Shown here in pieces: positions 34,268 through 43,482 of a stretch of 64,000 bases of DNA (within the stretch, counting starts at the first letter, position 1; the number at the start of each line of letters is the position of its first letter). The stretch lies in the NCBI GenBank assembly GCA_902788805.1, contig CADALO010000001.1, positions 124,001 to 188,000 of the forward strand, written 5' to 3'. Origin of the DNA: an uncultured Bacteroidota bacterium. Lineage in GTDB: Bacteria; Bacteroidota; Bacteroidia; Bacteroidales; P3. The translations under genes and the position numbers were made by a program. The notes beneath the pieces were generated by a model. It saw nothing but the letters and a program-made list of their open reading frames with translations. It made no database searches and had not been told where the DNA came from.

Positions 34268-35008
34268 TTATTCTTCCTCAAAGTCGTCGGGTATCTCCAT
34301 ATCGTGGAAGACGTTGGTGACATCGTCGTCCTCTTCCAGAATGTTGATAACCTTCAACACTTTGCGTATTGATTCTTCGTCAATCGAGCGGGTGGTGTTG
34401 GGGATGCGCTGCAGTTCGGCGCTCTCGCACTCAATGCCCATAGTCTCAAGCATCTTGACCATATTGCCGAAGTCCTCGTATGCGGTGTAGAGGGTCAGGT
34501 ACTCGTCGTCGACCTCCATCTCTTCCAGACCGCCGTCAATGAGTTCCATCTCAAGCTCTTCGACATTCATCTCGGGCTTGCGCGGAATTGAGAAGACACC
34601 CTTGCGGGTGAAGAGGAAGCTGAGGCTTCCGTTGGTCTCCAGCGTGCCGCCGAACTTGTTCATAATCGATTTGACGTTGGCAACGGTACGGTTGTTGTTG
34701 TCCGACAGGGCCTCGATGAAGAGGGCAATACCGTGGTTGACGTGGCACTCAAAGGTGAGTTCCTGCATAGCGGCGGCGTCCTTGTCGTTGGCCTTGTTGA
34801 TGGCACGTTGCAGAGTGTCCTTGGGCATATTGCATCCACGGGCGTTCTGCACCAGAAGGCGCAAACGGGGGTTGCTGTCTGGGTCGGGACCACCCTCACG
34901 TACTGCAATAGCTACCTGTTTCAAGATGTTGGAATACTGTTTGGAGCGCTTGGCATCTGCTGCACCTTTGGCTCTCTTAATCTTTGACCATTTATTGTGT
35001 CCTGACAT
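34268..35008 (-). CDS. YebC/PmpR family protein (MSGHNKWSKIK type)
   Basis: 246 aa with the canonical start MSGHNKWSKIKRAKG and the core REGGPDPDSNPRLRLLVQNAR and NMPKDTLQRAINK. The C-terminus has an acidic extension (EIPDDFEEE). The family was long called transcriptional regulators. More recent work links it to translation of difficult peptide stretches. It is in the kdsB-trmB operon. A second YebC-type gene starts at 43483. Confidence 0.92.
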   Translation of the reverse strand: MSGHNKWSKIKRAKGAADAKRSKQYSNILKQVAIAVREGGPDPDSNPRLRLLVQNARGCNMPKDTLQRAINKANDKDAAAMQELTFECHVNHGIALFIEALSDNNNRTVANVKSIMNKFGGTLETNGSLSFLFTRKGVFSIPRKPEMNVEELEMELIDGGLEEMEVDDEYLTLYTAYEDFGNMVKMLETMGIECESAELQRIPNTTRSIDEESIRKVLKVINILEEDDDVTNVFHDMEIPDDFEEE

Positions 35009-35033
35009 AATAAAAAAGTTATTTAATTATTGA

Positions 35034-35696
35034 TTATTTGATTTTGAATTTGATATACGTAATAGGTTTGCCTTCCTTGAGAAACATTGACTCATAGAAT
35101 GTCTGTACTGCCGTGGCCATTCCGCCATAGCCCGAGGCATAAAGGTCGGCGGTGGAGAATTCCACTTCGTAGCCTGCAGGGGCTATCACTTCATCCATCG
35201 TGTAGTCGTACAGCTCACGCGAGTCGGTCTTCAGGTGGATAGGACCACCAGGTCTCAGCATCTCGCGGTAGTGGCCGAGAAAACGCTCGCTGGTCAGTCG
35301 CTTCATAGGTTTCTTGGGCTGCGGGTCGGGGAAGGTAATCCATATCTCCGACACCTCGTCTTTGGCGAAGAAGCTGGCAATCATCTCGATGCGTGTGCGG
35401 ATAAAAGCCACGTTCTTCATCTGCTCTTCGTTGCTCGTCTTGGCTCCGCGCCATAGACGGGCACCCTTGATGTCTACACCAATGTAGTTCCTTGCTGCGT
35501 TCTCGCGTGCCAGGGCAATGGTGTATTCGCCTTTGCCGCATCCCAGTTCCAGCACTATAGGGTTGTCGTTACCGAAAAACTCATTCCATCGGCCTCTCCA
35601 TTCAAAGCCGTGCTCCTCCAGATACTCAAACGACACCTGGAAGAGGTTGGGAAATGTCAGATTTTCAGCAAATCGTGCTAACTTGTGCTTCCCCAT
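35034..35696 (-). CDS. trmB: tRNA (guanine-N7-)-methyltransferase
   Basis: 220 aa. It makes m7G46 in tRNA variable loops. The SAM-binding motif is VLELGCGKGEYTIALA. The TrmB segment is EIWITFPDPQPKKP followed by KRLTSERFLGHYREML and HLKTDSRELYDY. It starts 3 nt after the HU/SPOR gene and ends 25 nt before yebC, consistent with an operon of translation-related genes. Confidence 0.94.
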   Translation of the reverse strand: MGKHKLARFAENLTFPNLFQVSFEYLEEHGFEWRGRWNEFFGNDNPIVLELGCGKGEYTIALARENAARNYIGVDIKGARLWRGAKTSNEEQMKNVAFIRTRIEMIASFFAKDEVSEIWITFPDPQPKKPMKRLTSERFLGHYREMLRPGGPIHLKTDSRELYDYTMDEVIAPAGYEVEFSTADLYASGYGGMATAVQTFYESMFLKEGKPITYIKFKIK

Positions 35697-35699
35697 AGA

Positions 35700-37496
35700 C
35701 TACCATTTCTTGATGGTGACATCGCCCTTGTACCATTCCTTGATGTGGTCGTACTTGGCCTCAATCTCGGTACGGCTGGCGGCGCTGCCCATACTGACAT
35801 AATACATACCGTAGCGGTTGATGATATAGGCGTCGCAGCCTTTCGACTTCAACTGTATGCATTGACGGTCGGCATTGCTTTTGTTTACATAGGCACCGGC
35901 AATGACGTCAAAGCCCTGCTTCGAGGCTGTCAGCACCTTCGATGCGACAGGAGCTGGCTTGTCGGCTTTCTTTTTGGCCACCTTTGCAGGCTCCTCTTTG
36001 GGCTGCAGTGACGGGTCGGGTGTAAGCTCGTCGGCAGGCACCACTTCGCTCAGTATGCGCTCAAAGGTATTGTATGACAGCAGTTCTGAGCGGATGATGA
36101 CCGCTTTGCGCTTCATCTGCTTGTCCTTAAGCATAGGCATCATATACTCACGAACATAGTCTTTATAATTGAGAAGCGACTGGAAGTGGAACTCCTCGTC
36201 GGCCAGTTCCTCGCGCAGACGCTGCTCAGTGTACTTGCCAGCCTGATCAATAAAGATCTCTTCGTTGTCGCTCTGCTTCAAATCCTTGAGGTAACTCTTG
36301 AAATAGGGAGTCATCTCGGCAATGATCTCGTCGCGTTGCGAGATTATCTCGCTGTCGCTGAACTGCAGCCCCTGCATACTCATCGTGTAGTTGGTCAGAT
36401 TGTCGCGTGCCGCCTCCTTGTCGTAGTTGGCGGGAGCAGCGAATTCTACTGTTTCTGCAGCATCGGCCTTGTTGCTCGACGGTCTCTCAATGTTGAACTG
36501 TTGCAATGCCCAGTCGCGTCCCTTGCTGTTGAAGAGATAGCGGTCTATCACTGCGGCGCAGGCCAGAAGCACAAGCAGAATGACAAGGATCCAAAGCAGC
36601 GCCTTCCAGAAGCCGCCCTTTTTCTTCTTTTCCTTGTCTTTCTCTTTGTTCTTAATCTCTTTCTCCATCGAGCCGTCCGACTCGTCTATTGCGTCGAGCT
36701 GATGCAAAGTGTTGATGGTGTCATCGTCTCCGAAGGCTTTTACTGGCTCAGGTGCAGGGGTCTGCTTGGGCTCAGGAATGGGTTCTGGCTCAGGCTCGGG
36801 GACAGGAGTCGGTTCTGGCTCCGGAACGGGCTCAGGCTCCGGCTCAGGAATAGGCTCCGGCTCCGGAACGGGAGCTGGCTCGGATTCCACAACGGGCTCC
36901 GGCTCTACAACTGGTTCGGGCTCTGGTTCAGGCTCGGGAACAGGAATGGGCTCGGGCTCTGGAACAGGAATGGGCTCGGGTTCGGGCTTGATGGTGGAGC
37001 CTGTCAGCATAGATGTGCTGACCACTTCGCCCTCTTTCAGCGGCTGCTCAAAGGCAGCAAAAGGGTCGGAAGTGTCGGCGTTGTTATAGCTGTGGATGCC
37101 GCTCACGGGATTCAGCTTCTGGGCTGTGCTTTTAAGGTTCAGACCCTCGGCAGGCTCAAAGCCGTATTTGCCTTCGGCCAGCGTCACGCAGCCCAGGTCG
37201 CTCAGTTGGCAGCGTCCTTCGGCATCGAGTTTGACGCTCAATGCGTCGATGTAATTCTTCCATATCTTTTCGGCGGTGCCTCTGCCGACGCATTCTTTGT
37301 CGGCCAGAAACTGCACAAAATCACCGCTCTTAGTCCCGCTCGGCATCATCTCGATTATTCGCCGAGAGGGGTAGAATGTACCTGACGCCCTGTCGAGGTG
37401 GGCCTCAATCTCTTTTGTCGCCAATACACCGGCTTGCGGTATTGCCACCGCCTTGCCGCTCTTCAGGTATTCTACCAGATAATCGGTTATATTCAT
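35700..37496 (-). CDS. HU-CCDC81-like / SPOR-domain membrane protein with Pro-Glu tract
   Basis: 598 aa. Residues 1-130 look like the bacterial HU-CCDC81 pair ([40 protein letters not shown]). Residues 171-251 are nearly pure Pro/Glu/Val ([10 protein letters not shown] units). One transmembrane helix lies at about 296-318 after a Lys-rich stretch, so the N-terminus is cytoplasmic. The C-terminal about 80 residues form a SPOR domain ([20 protein letters not shown]) that binds denuded peptidoglycan. The layout could tie cytoplasmic material to the division-site wall. That role is inferred. The P/E tract should span or rigidify the cytoplasmic side. Confidence 0.88.
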   Translation of the reverse strand: MNITDYLVEYLKSGKAVAIPQAGVLATKEIEAHLDRASGTFYPSRRIIEMMPSGTKSGDFVQFLADKECVGRGTAEKIWKNYIDALSVKLDAEGRCQLSDLGCVTLAEGKYGFEPAEGLNLKSTAQKLNPVSGIHSYNNADTSDPFAAFEQPLKEGEVVSTSMLTGSTIKPEPEPIPVPEPEPIPVPEPEPEPEPVVEPEPVVESEPAPVPEPEPIPEPEPEPVPEPEPTPVPEPEPEPIPEPKQTPAPEPVKAFGDDDTINTLHQLDAIDESDGSMEKEIKNKEKDKEKKKKGGFWKALLWILVILLVLLACAAVIDRYLFNSKGRDWALQQFNIERPSSNKADAAETVEFAAPANYDKEAARDNLTNYTMSMQGLQFSDSEIISQRDEIIAEMTPYFKSYLKDLKQSDNEEIFIDQAGKYTEQRLREELADEEFHFQSLLNYKDYVREYMMPMLKDKQMKRKAVIIRSELLSYNTFERILSEVVPADELTPDPSLQPKEEPAKVAKKKADKPAPVASKVLTASKQGFDVIAGAYVNKSNADRQCIQLKSKGCDAYIINRYGMYYVSMGSAASRTEIEAKYDHIKEWYKGDVTIKKW

Positions 37497-37511
37497 TCTG
37501 TCAATTATTTA

Positions 37512-38252
37512 TTACAGTTTTTGAAGGTCTTCGGGGATGTCTATTGCCACGCTCTCCTTGGTGGTCTCTAATACGCGGATGCGGTAGCCGTTCTCCATCC
37601 AGCGCAGTTGCTCGAGCGATTCGCATTTCTCGAGCGGTGTCTGTGGCAGCTGCACCACATCCTGCAGCACCTCGCGGCGGAATGCATAGATGCCTATGTG
37701 CTTGTAATAGCTCACGCGGCGCATACGCAGCCACATCTCTTTTGCAATGCCACGCATATAGGGCAGCGGCTGGCGGCTGAAGTAGAGGGCGTCGCCGTTC
37801 TTGTCGCACACCACCTTCACCGTGTTGGTCGAGTTGAGTTCGGCCAGGGTGCTGATGCGTTTCTTCAGTGTCGCAATCTGCACGTTGGGGTCTTCGAAGG
37901 CCTTGGCAACCAGTTTCAAGTGCTCGGCAGCCACCTTGGGCTCGTCGCCCTGGATGTTGATGATGACATCATATTTGCTCACATCCTCCTGCAGCTTGGT
38001 GATAGCCTCGCCGCAGCGGTCGGTACCGCTCTTGTGGTGCTTGCCGGTCATAATGGCTTCGCCGCCGAAGCCGGCTACGGTCTCCATAATGCGTTTGTCC
38101 TCGGTGGCCACCACCACGTGGTCTACCAGTCCGGTGTTGTTTACGCCGTTCCAGACGTGTTCAATCATAGTTTTGCCATTGATTACCACCAGTGGCTTGC
38201 CAGGGAAGCGGGTCGAGTTGTAGCGTGCGGGAATTATGCCTAATATTTTCAT
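37512..38252 (-). CDS. kdsB: 3-deoxy-manno-octulosonate cytidylyltransferase
   Basis: 246 aa. It activates Kdo as CMP-Kdo for lipopolysaccharide core synthesis. Motifs are IIPARYNSTRFPGKPL at the start, GKHHKSGTDRCGEA, and IINIQGDEPKV, all characteristic of KdsB. It lies 18 nt after the nucleoside kinase and 15 nt before the HU/SPOR gene. Confidence 0.96.
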   Translation of the reverse strand: MKILGIIPARYNSTRFPGKPLVVINGKTMIEHVWNGVNNTGLVDHVVVATEDKRIMETVAGFGGEAIMTGKHHKSGTDRCGEAITKLQEDVSKYDVIINIQGDEPKVAAEHLKLVAKAFEDPNVQIATLKKRISTLAELNSTNTVKVVCDKNGDALYFSRQPLPYMRGIAKEMWLRMRRVSYYKHIGIYAFRREVLQDVVQLPQTPLEKCESLEQLRWMENGYRIRVLETTKESVAIDIPEDLQKL

Positions 38253-38270
38253 AACGTTATGGTTTAAAGT

Positions 38271-38885
38271 TTAAAACAATCCATTGAATTCTGCATCTAT
38301 TTTGTTTATTACAGTGCCAAGGTCTTCGCGGCTGTCGGCAAAGTTCAGCTCGTCGATGTCAATCATCATAGCCTTGCCCTTGTCGTAGCCTTCAAACCAG
38401 CGCTCGTAGCGCTCGTTGAGGTTGGTCAGGTAGTCGAGCCTTATCGAGCTCTCGTAGCTGCGTCCGCGCCGCTGTATCTGCTTGATGAGCGACGGCACCT
38501 CGCCGTGCAGGTATATCAGCAGGTCGGGCGGCTGCACAAACGACTCCAGCAACTCGAACACAGCAATGTAGTTCTCATAGTCGCGTGTGTTCATCAGTCC
38601 CATAGCCTGCAGGTTGGGGGCGAAGATATAGGCGTCCTCATACAGAGTGCGGTCCTGCACAAAGTCGAGCCCCGTCTGCTTCATCTCCAGCAGCTGTTTG
38701 TACCTTGTATGGAGGTAGTAGATCTGCAGATTGAAGCTCCAGCGCCGCATATCCTCGTAGAAGCTGTTGATATACGGGTTGTCGTCCATCTTCTCCTGCA
38801 GCACCTCGTAGCCGTAGTGTTTGGCCAGCTTCTCGGTCAGCGTGGTCTTGCCCGATCCTATGTTGCCTGCTATTGCTATATGCAT
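38271..38885 (-). CDS. Deoxynucleoside kinase
   Basis: 204 aa from the ATG at 38885. The frame runs 53 codons further upstream across the promoter, so that part is rejected. P-loop IAGNIGSGKTTLTEKL, then the DRTLYEDAYIFA segment (the DRS-like motif of dNK/dGK enzymes) and the Arg-rich lid QIQRRGRSYE. It phosphorylates deoxynucleosides for salvage. The base specificity is not readable. It is the first gene of a six-gene minus-strand operon ending with rsmI. Confidence 0.92.
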   Translation of the reverse strand: MHIAIAGNIGSGKTTLTEKLAKHYGYEVLQEKMDDNPYINSFYEDMRRWSFNLQIYYLHTRYKQLLEMKQTGLDFVQDRTLYEDAYIFAPNLQAMGLMNTRDYENYIAVFELLESFVQPPDLLIYLHGEVPSLIKQIQRRGRSYESSIRLDYLTNLNERYERWFEGYDKGKAMMIDIDELNFADSREDLGTVINKIDAEFNGLF

Positions 38886-39015
38886 ATATTTATGTCGTTT
38901 GTCTTTATTGAATACATCCATACGCCGTTTTTCTGCCACTCTTTTCTGCTCTGTAACGCACTTTCGTGCTGATACAGAAAAGAATAGCAGCAAAACGCTG
39001 TCGTTATTTAAAAAG

Positions 39016-39023
39016 CAAATATA
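39016..39023 (-). promoter_or_regulatory. -7 box of the dNK-kdsB operon promoter
   Basis: TATATTTG on the minus strand, giving a leader of about 120 nt before the ATG at 38885. Confidence 0.6.
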
Positions 39024-39059
39024 CGCTTTTTTCCTAAATTGCAAAACCTTTTTGACAAA

Positions 39060-39360
39060 AAAAGCAAATCATCGCAGCGCCGTCCACTTGACGAAGTCTT
39101 GCCGGTCAGACGGAAAAACGACGTATGGCATTGGTTTGACTGTGCGACACTCCTCCAGAGTGCCATTGCTACAGCATAGGCACCGCAGGTCGGAACGACC
39201 TGCGGTTATTGAGCGGTGACGCTTTCAGCGTCGTATATCCGTTCCTTCCGGGCAATCCGTGTTCAAAAAATAATTCGTTCAATTCGTGTGTTTCGTGTTC
39301 AAAAAGCAACCTGTGTGATTCGCGTTCAAGAAACCGCCTCATCCTCATCCTTTCAAGGGA
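39060..39360. other. Gene-free stretch with small hairpins and degenerate repeats
   Basis: No supported gene. It contains a 10-bp-stem hairpin CCGCAGGTCG/CGACCTGCGG (39183-39205), a GACGCT-TTC-AGCGTC hairpin near 39218-39232, and three degenerate copies of a TTCGTGTTCAA motif between 39258 and 39332. Confidence 0.6.
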
Positions 39361-39475
39361 CCAACTCCGGTCGTTGTACAATATATGTACAATACTTGTA
39401 CAATATTTGTACGTTTACAATTGTACATATATTGTACAACTATTGTACAACTATTGTACAACGACCAGTGTTGGT
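39361..39475. repeat. 11-bp palindromic array A2
   Basis: TGTACA (or TGTACG) at 39375, 39386, 39397 and 39408 in 11-bp steps, then a 14-bp central step to 39422, then 39433, 39444 and 39455. The end CGACCAGTGTTGGT (39462-39475) is the exact reverse complement of the A1 left flank, and the first units also match A1 inverted. The other end has a related ACCAACTCCGGTCG (39360-39373). The complete element is therefore one large inverted repeat. It lies between the divergent dNK and TlpA-like genes. Confidence 0.85.
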
Positions 39476-39572
39476 ATGGGTCGGGTCGGGGAGTGGTGCA
39501 AGTTTTTTTTCGGGTTGCTACACGATTTTCGGTTTTTGTGCGTTATACATTTTTCAAGAATGTTTTTTGGGA

Positions 39573-39580
39573 TATTTTTG
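39573..39580 (+). promoter_or_regulatory. -7 box of the TlpA-like gene
   Basis: TATTTTTG matching TAnnTTTG, 71 nt before the ATG at 39652. Confidence 0.5.
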
Positions 39581-39651
39581 TGAGTGTTTTTGAAACTTTT
39601 TGGCGACCTAAAGCTACTATATAGAGAAAGGAAACAGAATAAATTGAAGCA

Positions 39652-41088
39652 ATGAAACGTATCTATTTGGCAATCATCTTAGTCCTTGTCTGCGGCCTCA
39701 CTGTTCAGGAGGCTTGGGCAGGACGCGGCAAGAAGGAGCCCAACAAGGGCTACCGCTTTACGCTGTTTATCTATGGCAACACCGACACGGTGATGTATCT
39801 GGGCAACTATTATGCCGGCGGCACATACGCTTTCGACACGGCACGCATTTCGAACAAGGGAATGTTCGTGTTCGAGGACAAGGAGGCGGTGCTGAAGCCG
39901 GGCCTCTACTTCTTTGTCAATCCGGCGGGAACCTACGTCGAGTTTGCCGTCTACAACAACGAGAAGCTTGACTTCCACTTCGATACCGAAGAACCTGGCT
40001 GGCAGAACAATATGGTGGTGAAAGGCTCGAAGGAGAACAAGTTGTTGTTCGACTTCCACAAGGCCAACCGCGCCGTCTTCCGCACCATCGACTCGGCCAA
40101 GACCGCAATGACCGACAGCGCGGCCTTCGCCGCTTTCAGGCAGCACCAGATGCTACGTCTGGACAGCATCAAATACGCCTATATCGACAACAATCCCAAA
40201 AGTCTGTTGGCCCTGCTGATGAACGCCACCCGCGACCCCGATATACCCGACACGGACAAGGATGGCAACAAGCTGAGCGACAGGGAGAAATGGGAGTACT
40301 TGATGGAGCACTATTTCGACAACTCGCGCCTTGAGGACGACGCGCTGGTGCGTACGCCGCAGACGGTGTTCAAGCAACGTCTGGACCGCTATCTGAATGT
40401 CTATCTGAAGAGTGCGCCGCCCGACATCATCATCAGGTACATCGACCCGCTGATAGACAGGGCTAAGCCGTCGAAGGAGAACTTCCGCTATCTGGTCCAT
40501 ACCCTCAGCGAGAAGTATCTGCAAAGCAACGTGATGAGCTATGACGAGATATATGTGCACCTGGTGAAGCGCTACATCGAGCCGGGGCTGTGCGAATGGA
40601 TGTCGCCCAGCACGGTGGATATGAACGTGAAGCGTGCCGACACGTGGGAGAAGCTGCTCATCGGCAGGCCGGCGCCGCCGCTGATTATGAAGGACGACAA
40701 AGGGCAGGTGCAGTCGCTCTACAACCTGAAGAGCAAGTACACACTGCTTATATTCTGGTCGCCCACCTGCGGCCACTGCAAGACCATTATCCCCGACCTC
40801 TTCAAGCGCTATGCGCGCTACAAGGATAAGTACGACATAGCGGCCTATGCCGTACTCAGCGAGCCCGACGACGCCACGCGCCCCAAATGGCACGAGTTCA
40901 TCAAGGCCAATCATCTGGATTGGATCAACATTGACGGCGGCGAGGCCAACCTTGACTGGCACGAGGTGTACGACATCGTGACCACGCCCCAGATCTATCT
41001 GCTCGACAAGGACAAGAAGATCCTTGCCAAGAAACTCGACGCCGAGACCTTCGAGGAGGTCCTCAAGGCCCTGGAGCACATAAAGTGA
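39652..41088 (+). CDS. TlpA-like periplasmic thioredoxin-fold protein
   Basis: 478 aa. Signal peptide MKRIYLAIILVLVCGLTVQEAWA. An N-terminal beta-rich DUF4369-like part (residues 35-120) is followed by a helical DUF5106-like middle, then a C-terminal thioredoxin domain from about 340 with the CxxC active site WSPTCGHCKTIIPDL and cis-Pro in VTTPQIYLLD. It is a predicted thiol-disulfide oxidoreductase facing the periplasm, a common Bacteroidota architecture. The M3 peptidase follows 26 nt later. Confidence 0.88.
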   Translation: MKRIYLAIILVLVCGLTVQEAWAGRGKKEPNKGYRFTLFIYGNTDTVMYLGNYYAGGTYAFDTARISNKGMFVFEDKEAVLKPGLYFFVNPAGTYVEFAVYNNEKLDFHFDTEEPGWQNNMVVKGSKENKLLFDFHKANRAVFRTIDSAKTAMTDSAAFAAFRQHQMLRLDSIKYAYIDNNPKSLLALLMNATRDPDIPDTDKDGNKLSDREKWEYLMEHYFDNSRLEDDALVRTPQTVFKQRLDRYLNVYLKSAPPDIIIRYIDPLIDRAKPSKENFRYLVHTLSEKYLQSNVMSYDEIYVHLVKRYIEPGLCEWMSPSTVDMNVKRADTWEKLLIGRPAPPLIMKDDKGQVQSLYNLKSKYTLLIFWSPTCGHCKTIIPDLFKRYARYKDKYDIAAYAVLSEPDDATRPKWHEFIKANHLDWINIDGGEANLDWHEVYDIVTTPQIYLLDKDKKILAKKLDAETFEEVLKALEHIK

Positions 41089-41114
41089 AACAAACAAACT
41101 AAACACAACAATAA

Positions 41115-43226
41115 ATGAAAAAGAGTTTACTCATCATCGGCTGTGCCACGCTGCTGCTGGCGACGGCCTGCAAAAACAAGAATGATATGGACAACCCCTT
41201 CTTCGGGGAATGGAACACGCCTTATGGCATCCCCGACTTTGAGAAAATCAAGCCCGAGCACTATATGCCCGCCTTCGAGGAGGGTATGAAGCGCCAGAAG
41301 GCCGAAATCGATGCCATTGTAAACAACAGCGAGGCCCCGACCTTCGCCAATACGATAGAGGCCCTGGAGCAGAGCGGCGCCCTGCTGAACGAAGTCAGCG
41401 CCGTGTTCTTCAACCTGACAGAGTGCATCAACAGCAAAAAGATGGAGAAGATTGCCGAAGAGGTGACACCCCTTGTGTCGGCCCACGGCGACGACATTAT
41501 GCTCAACGCCAAGCTCTTTGAGCGCGTCAAGGCCGTCTACGACCAGCGCGAGGCTATGGGGCTTGAAGGCGAACAGCTGCGTCTGACCGAGGAGACCTAC
41601 AAGAGCTTTGTGCGCAACGGTGCCAACATCCCCGCCGACAAGCAGGAGCGTTTCCGCGAAATCAACAACCTGCTGTCGTCGCTGACGCTGCGCTTCGGCA
41701 ACAACGTGCTGAAGGCTACCAACAGCGCACAGCTTGCCTTGACAGAAGAGCAAGTGAAGGGCCTTGGCCTCACCGACGGCCAGCTGGCAGCGGCAAAAGA
41801 GGCTGCCGAGGCCGACAGCAACTGCAAGGAGCCTTACCTTTTCACGCTGCATATGCCCAGCTGGGAGCCGTTTATGCAGAACTGCAACGACCGTGCTCTG
41901 CGTCAAAAGATGTGGGAGGACTATGCCAACCGCTGCGTGAAGGGCACGGCGTTCGACAACAGCGCCATCATCGACAGCATAGTCAACCTGCGACTGGAGC
42001 GCGCCCAGATTCTGGGCTTCGAGAGCCACGCCGCCTATACGCTCGACGACTGTCTGGCCAAGACGCCCGAGGCTGTCTACAAGTGCCTTATGGACCTCTG
42101 GACACCGGCTCTGAAAAAGGCCAAACAGGAACGCGACGAGTATCAGAAGATGCTTGCAAAGGACCATCCCGGCGAGAAACTGCAGCCGTGGGACTGGCGC
42201 TACTACTGCGAGAAACTGCGCGCCGAGCGCTACAGCCTCGACGAGGAGCAGATTCGCCAGTATTTCCCGCTTGAGCGTGTGCGCCAAGGTGCCTTTACCG
42301 TGGCCAACAAGCTCTATGGCATCACCTTCCGCGAGAACGACGATCTGCCTAAATATCACCCCGAAGCCATCAGCTATGAGGTTATGGACGGCGACAAGGT
42401 CATCGCTATTCTTTATATGGACTTCTTCCCGCGCGAGAGCAAGCGCAGCGGCGCTTGGATGACCAACTTCCGCGAACAATATGTCGACAAGGACGGCAAC
42501 AACGTCATTCCCATCATTCAGATGGTGTGCAACTTCACCAAGCCTACCAAGGACAAGCCGTCGTTGCTCAACTTCGACGAGTCGGAGACCCTCTTCCACG
42601 AGTTCGGTCACTGTCTGCACGGCATCCTCAGCGAGTGCCACTACCGTTCGCTGAGCGGCACCAATGTGCCGCGCGACTTTGTGGAGATGCCCAGCCAGGT
42701 GATGGAGAACTGGTGCCGCAACCCGCAGGTGATGAAGGAGTATGCCAAGCATTATATGACCGACGAGGCCATTCCCGACAGCCTTATCGCCAAGATAGAG
42801 GCCGCTGCCACCTACGGCCAGGGCTTCATCAACACCGAACTGCTTGCCGCTTCGCTGCTGGATATGGACTATCACAGCATCACCAAGCCCACCAAGATTG
42901 TTCTGCCCGACTTTGAGGACCAGGCTATGGCCAAGATTGGCTTGATTCCTGAGATTATAAGCCGCTACAAGAGCCCCTACTACCAGCATATATTTAGCGG
43001 CGGATATTCGGCTGGCTACTACAGCTACACCTGGACAGCCATCCTCGATGCCGATGCGTTCGAGGCCTTCCGCGAGAGCGGTGACCTCTACAACCCCGAG
43101 TTGGCCAAGAAGTTCCGCTTCCTGCTGTCGCACGGCAACACCATCGACCCGATGAAGATGTATGTCGATTTCCGCGGCAAAGAGCCCAGCGTGGAACCCC
43201 TGAAACGAAACAGAGGACTCAATTAA
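41115..43226 (+). CDS. dcp: M3-family metallopeptidase lipoprotein, dipeptidyl carboxypeptidase-like
   Basis: 703 aa. A lipoprotein signal (LLIIGCATLLLATACKN) has Cys near residue 19. The zinc motif LFHEFGHCLHGIL is near residue 494, and the downstream Glu is in the ENWCRNP region. NPFFGEWNTPYGIPDFEKIK at the start is typical for Bacteroidota Dcp. It removes C-terminal dipeptides from peptides in the periplasm. It is in an operon with the TlpA-like gene. A very long antisense frame across it is a coding shadow. Confidence 0.93.
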   Translation: MKKSLLIIGCATLLLATACKNKNDMDNPFFGEWNTPYGIPDFEKIKPEHYMPAFEEGMKRQKAEIDAIVNNSEAPTFANTIEALEQSGALLNEVSAVFFNLTECINSKKMEKIAEEVTPLVSAHGDDIMLNAKLFERVKAVYDQREAMGLEGEQLRLTEETYKSFVRNGANIPADKQERFREINNLLSSLTLRFGNNVLKATNSAQLALTEEQVKGLGLTDGQLAAAKEAAEADSNCKEPYLFTLHMPSWEPFMQNCNDRALRQKMWEDYANRCVKGTAFDNSAIIDSIVNLRLERAQILGFESHAAYTLDDCLAKTPEAVYKCLMDLWTPALKKAKQERDEYQKMLAKDHPGEKLQPWDWRYYCEKLRAERYSLDEEQIRQYFPLERVRQGAFTVANKLYGITFRENDDLPKYHPEAISYEVMDGDKVIAILYMDFFPRESKRSGAWMTNFREQYVDKDGNNVIPIIQMVCNFTKPTKDKPSLLNFDESETLFHEFGHCLHGILSECHYRSLSGTNVPRDFVEMPSQVMENWCRNPQVMKEYAKHYMTDEAIPDSLIAKIEAAATYGQGFINTELLAASLLDMDYHSITKPTKIVLPDFEDQAMAKIGLIPEIISRYKSPYYQHIFSGGYSAGYYSYTWTAILDADAFEAFRESGDLYNPELAKKFRFLLSHGNTIDPMKMYVDFRGKEPSVEPLKRNRGLN

Positions 43227-43482
43227 GCGGAAAACGGAAAGCGGAGAGCGGAGAACGATGGAGCGCAGGCATCCTGCCTGCATAAAACGGAGAGCGGAGA
43301 ACGGAGAGCGGAGAACGAGAAATAGCAATTCCGTACGGGCGTACCCCCGTGTACGCCCCACCACCTTCAACCTTCACCCTTCACCCCTTCAACCCTTCAA
43401 CCCTTAAACCCTTAAACCCTTTAAAACCCTTTCAACCCTTTTAACCCTTTCAACCCTTTTAACCCCTTTTAACCTTTACCCA
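43227..43482. repeat. Purine-rich GGAGAACGGAGAGC repeats, two hairpins, then CCCTTnAA short tandem repeats
   Basis: 43227-43320 holds repeated CGGAGAG/CGGAGAA heptamers around a GCAGGCA-TCC-TGCCTGC hairpin (43265-43281). A GGGCGTAC/GTACGCCC hairpin lies at 43337-43358. From about 43370 to 43478 the text is a run of 8- to 10-bp CCCTTCAA/CCCTTTTAA units that stops 5 bp before the ATG of the next gene. A related GGAAAGCGGAAA run is at 33461-33492. No gene. Confidence 0.8.

Noticed and set aside
41127..43370. 747-codon open frame antisense to dcp, and similar long antisense frames at 457-1548, 5346-6722, 57849-59471 and 61498-62886
   Set aside because: They mirror well-recognised sense genes, have low-quality protein text (Val/Leu/His/Gln-rich) and no domains. 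They are shadows of GC-rich third positions.
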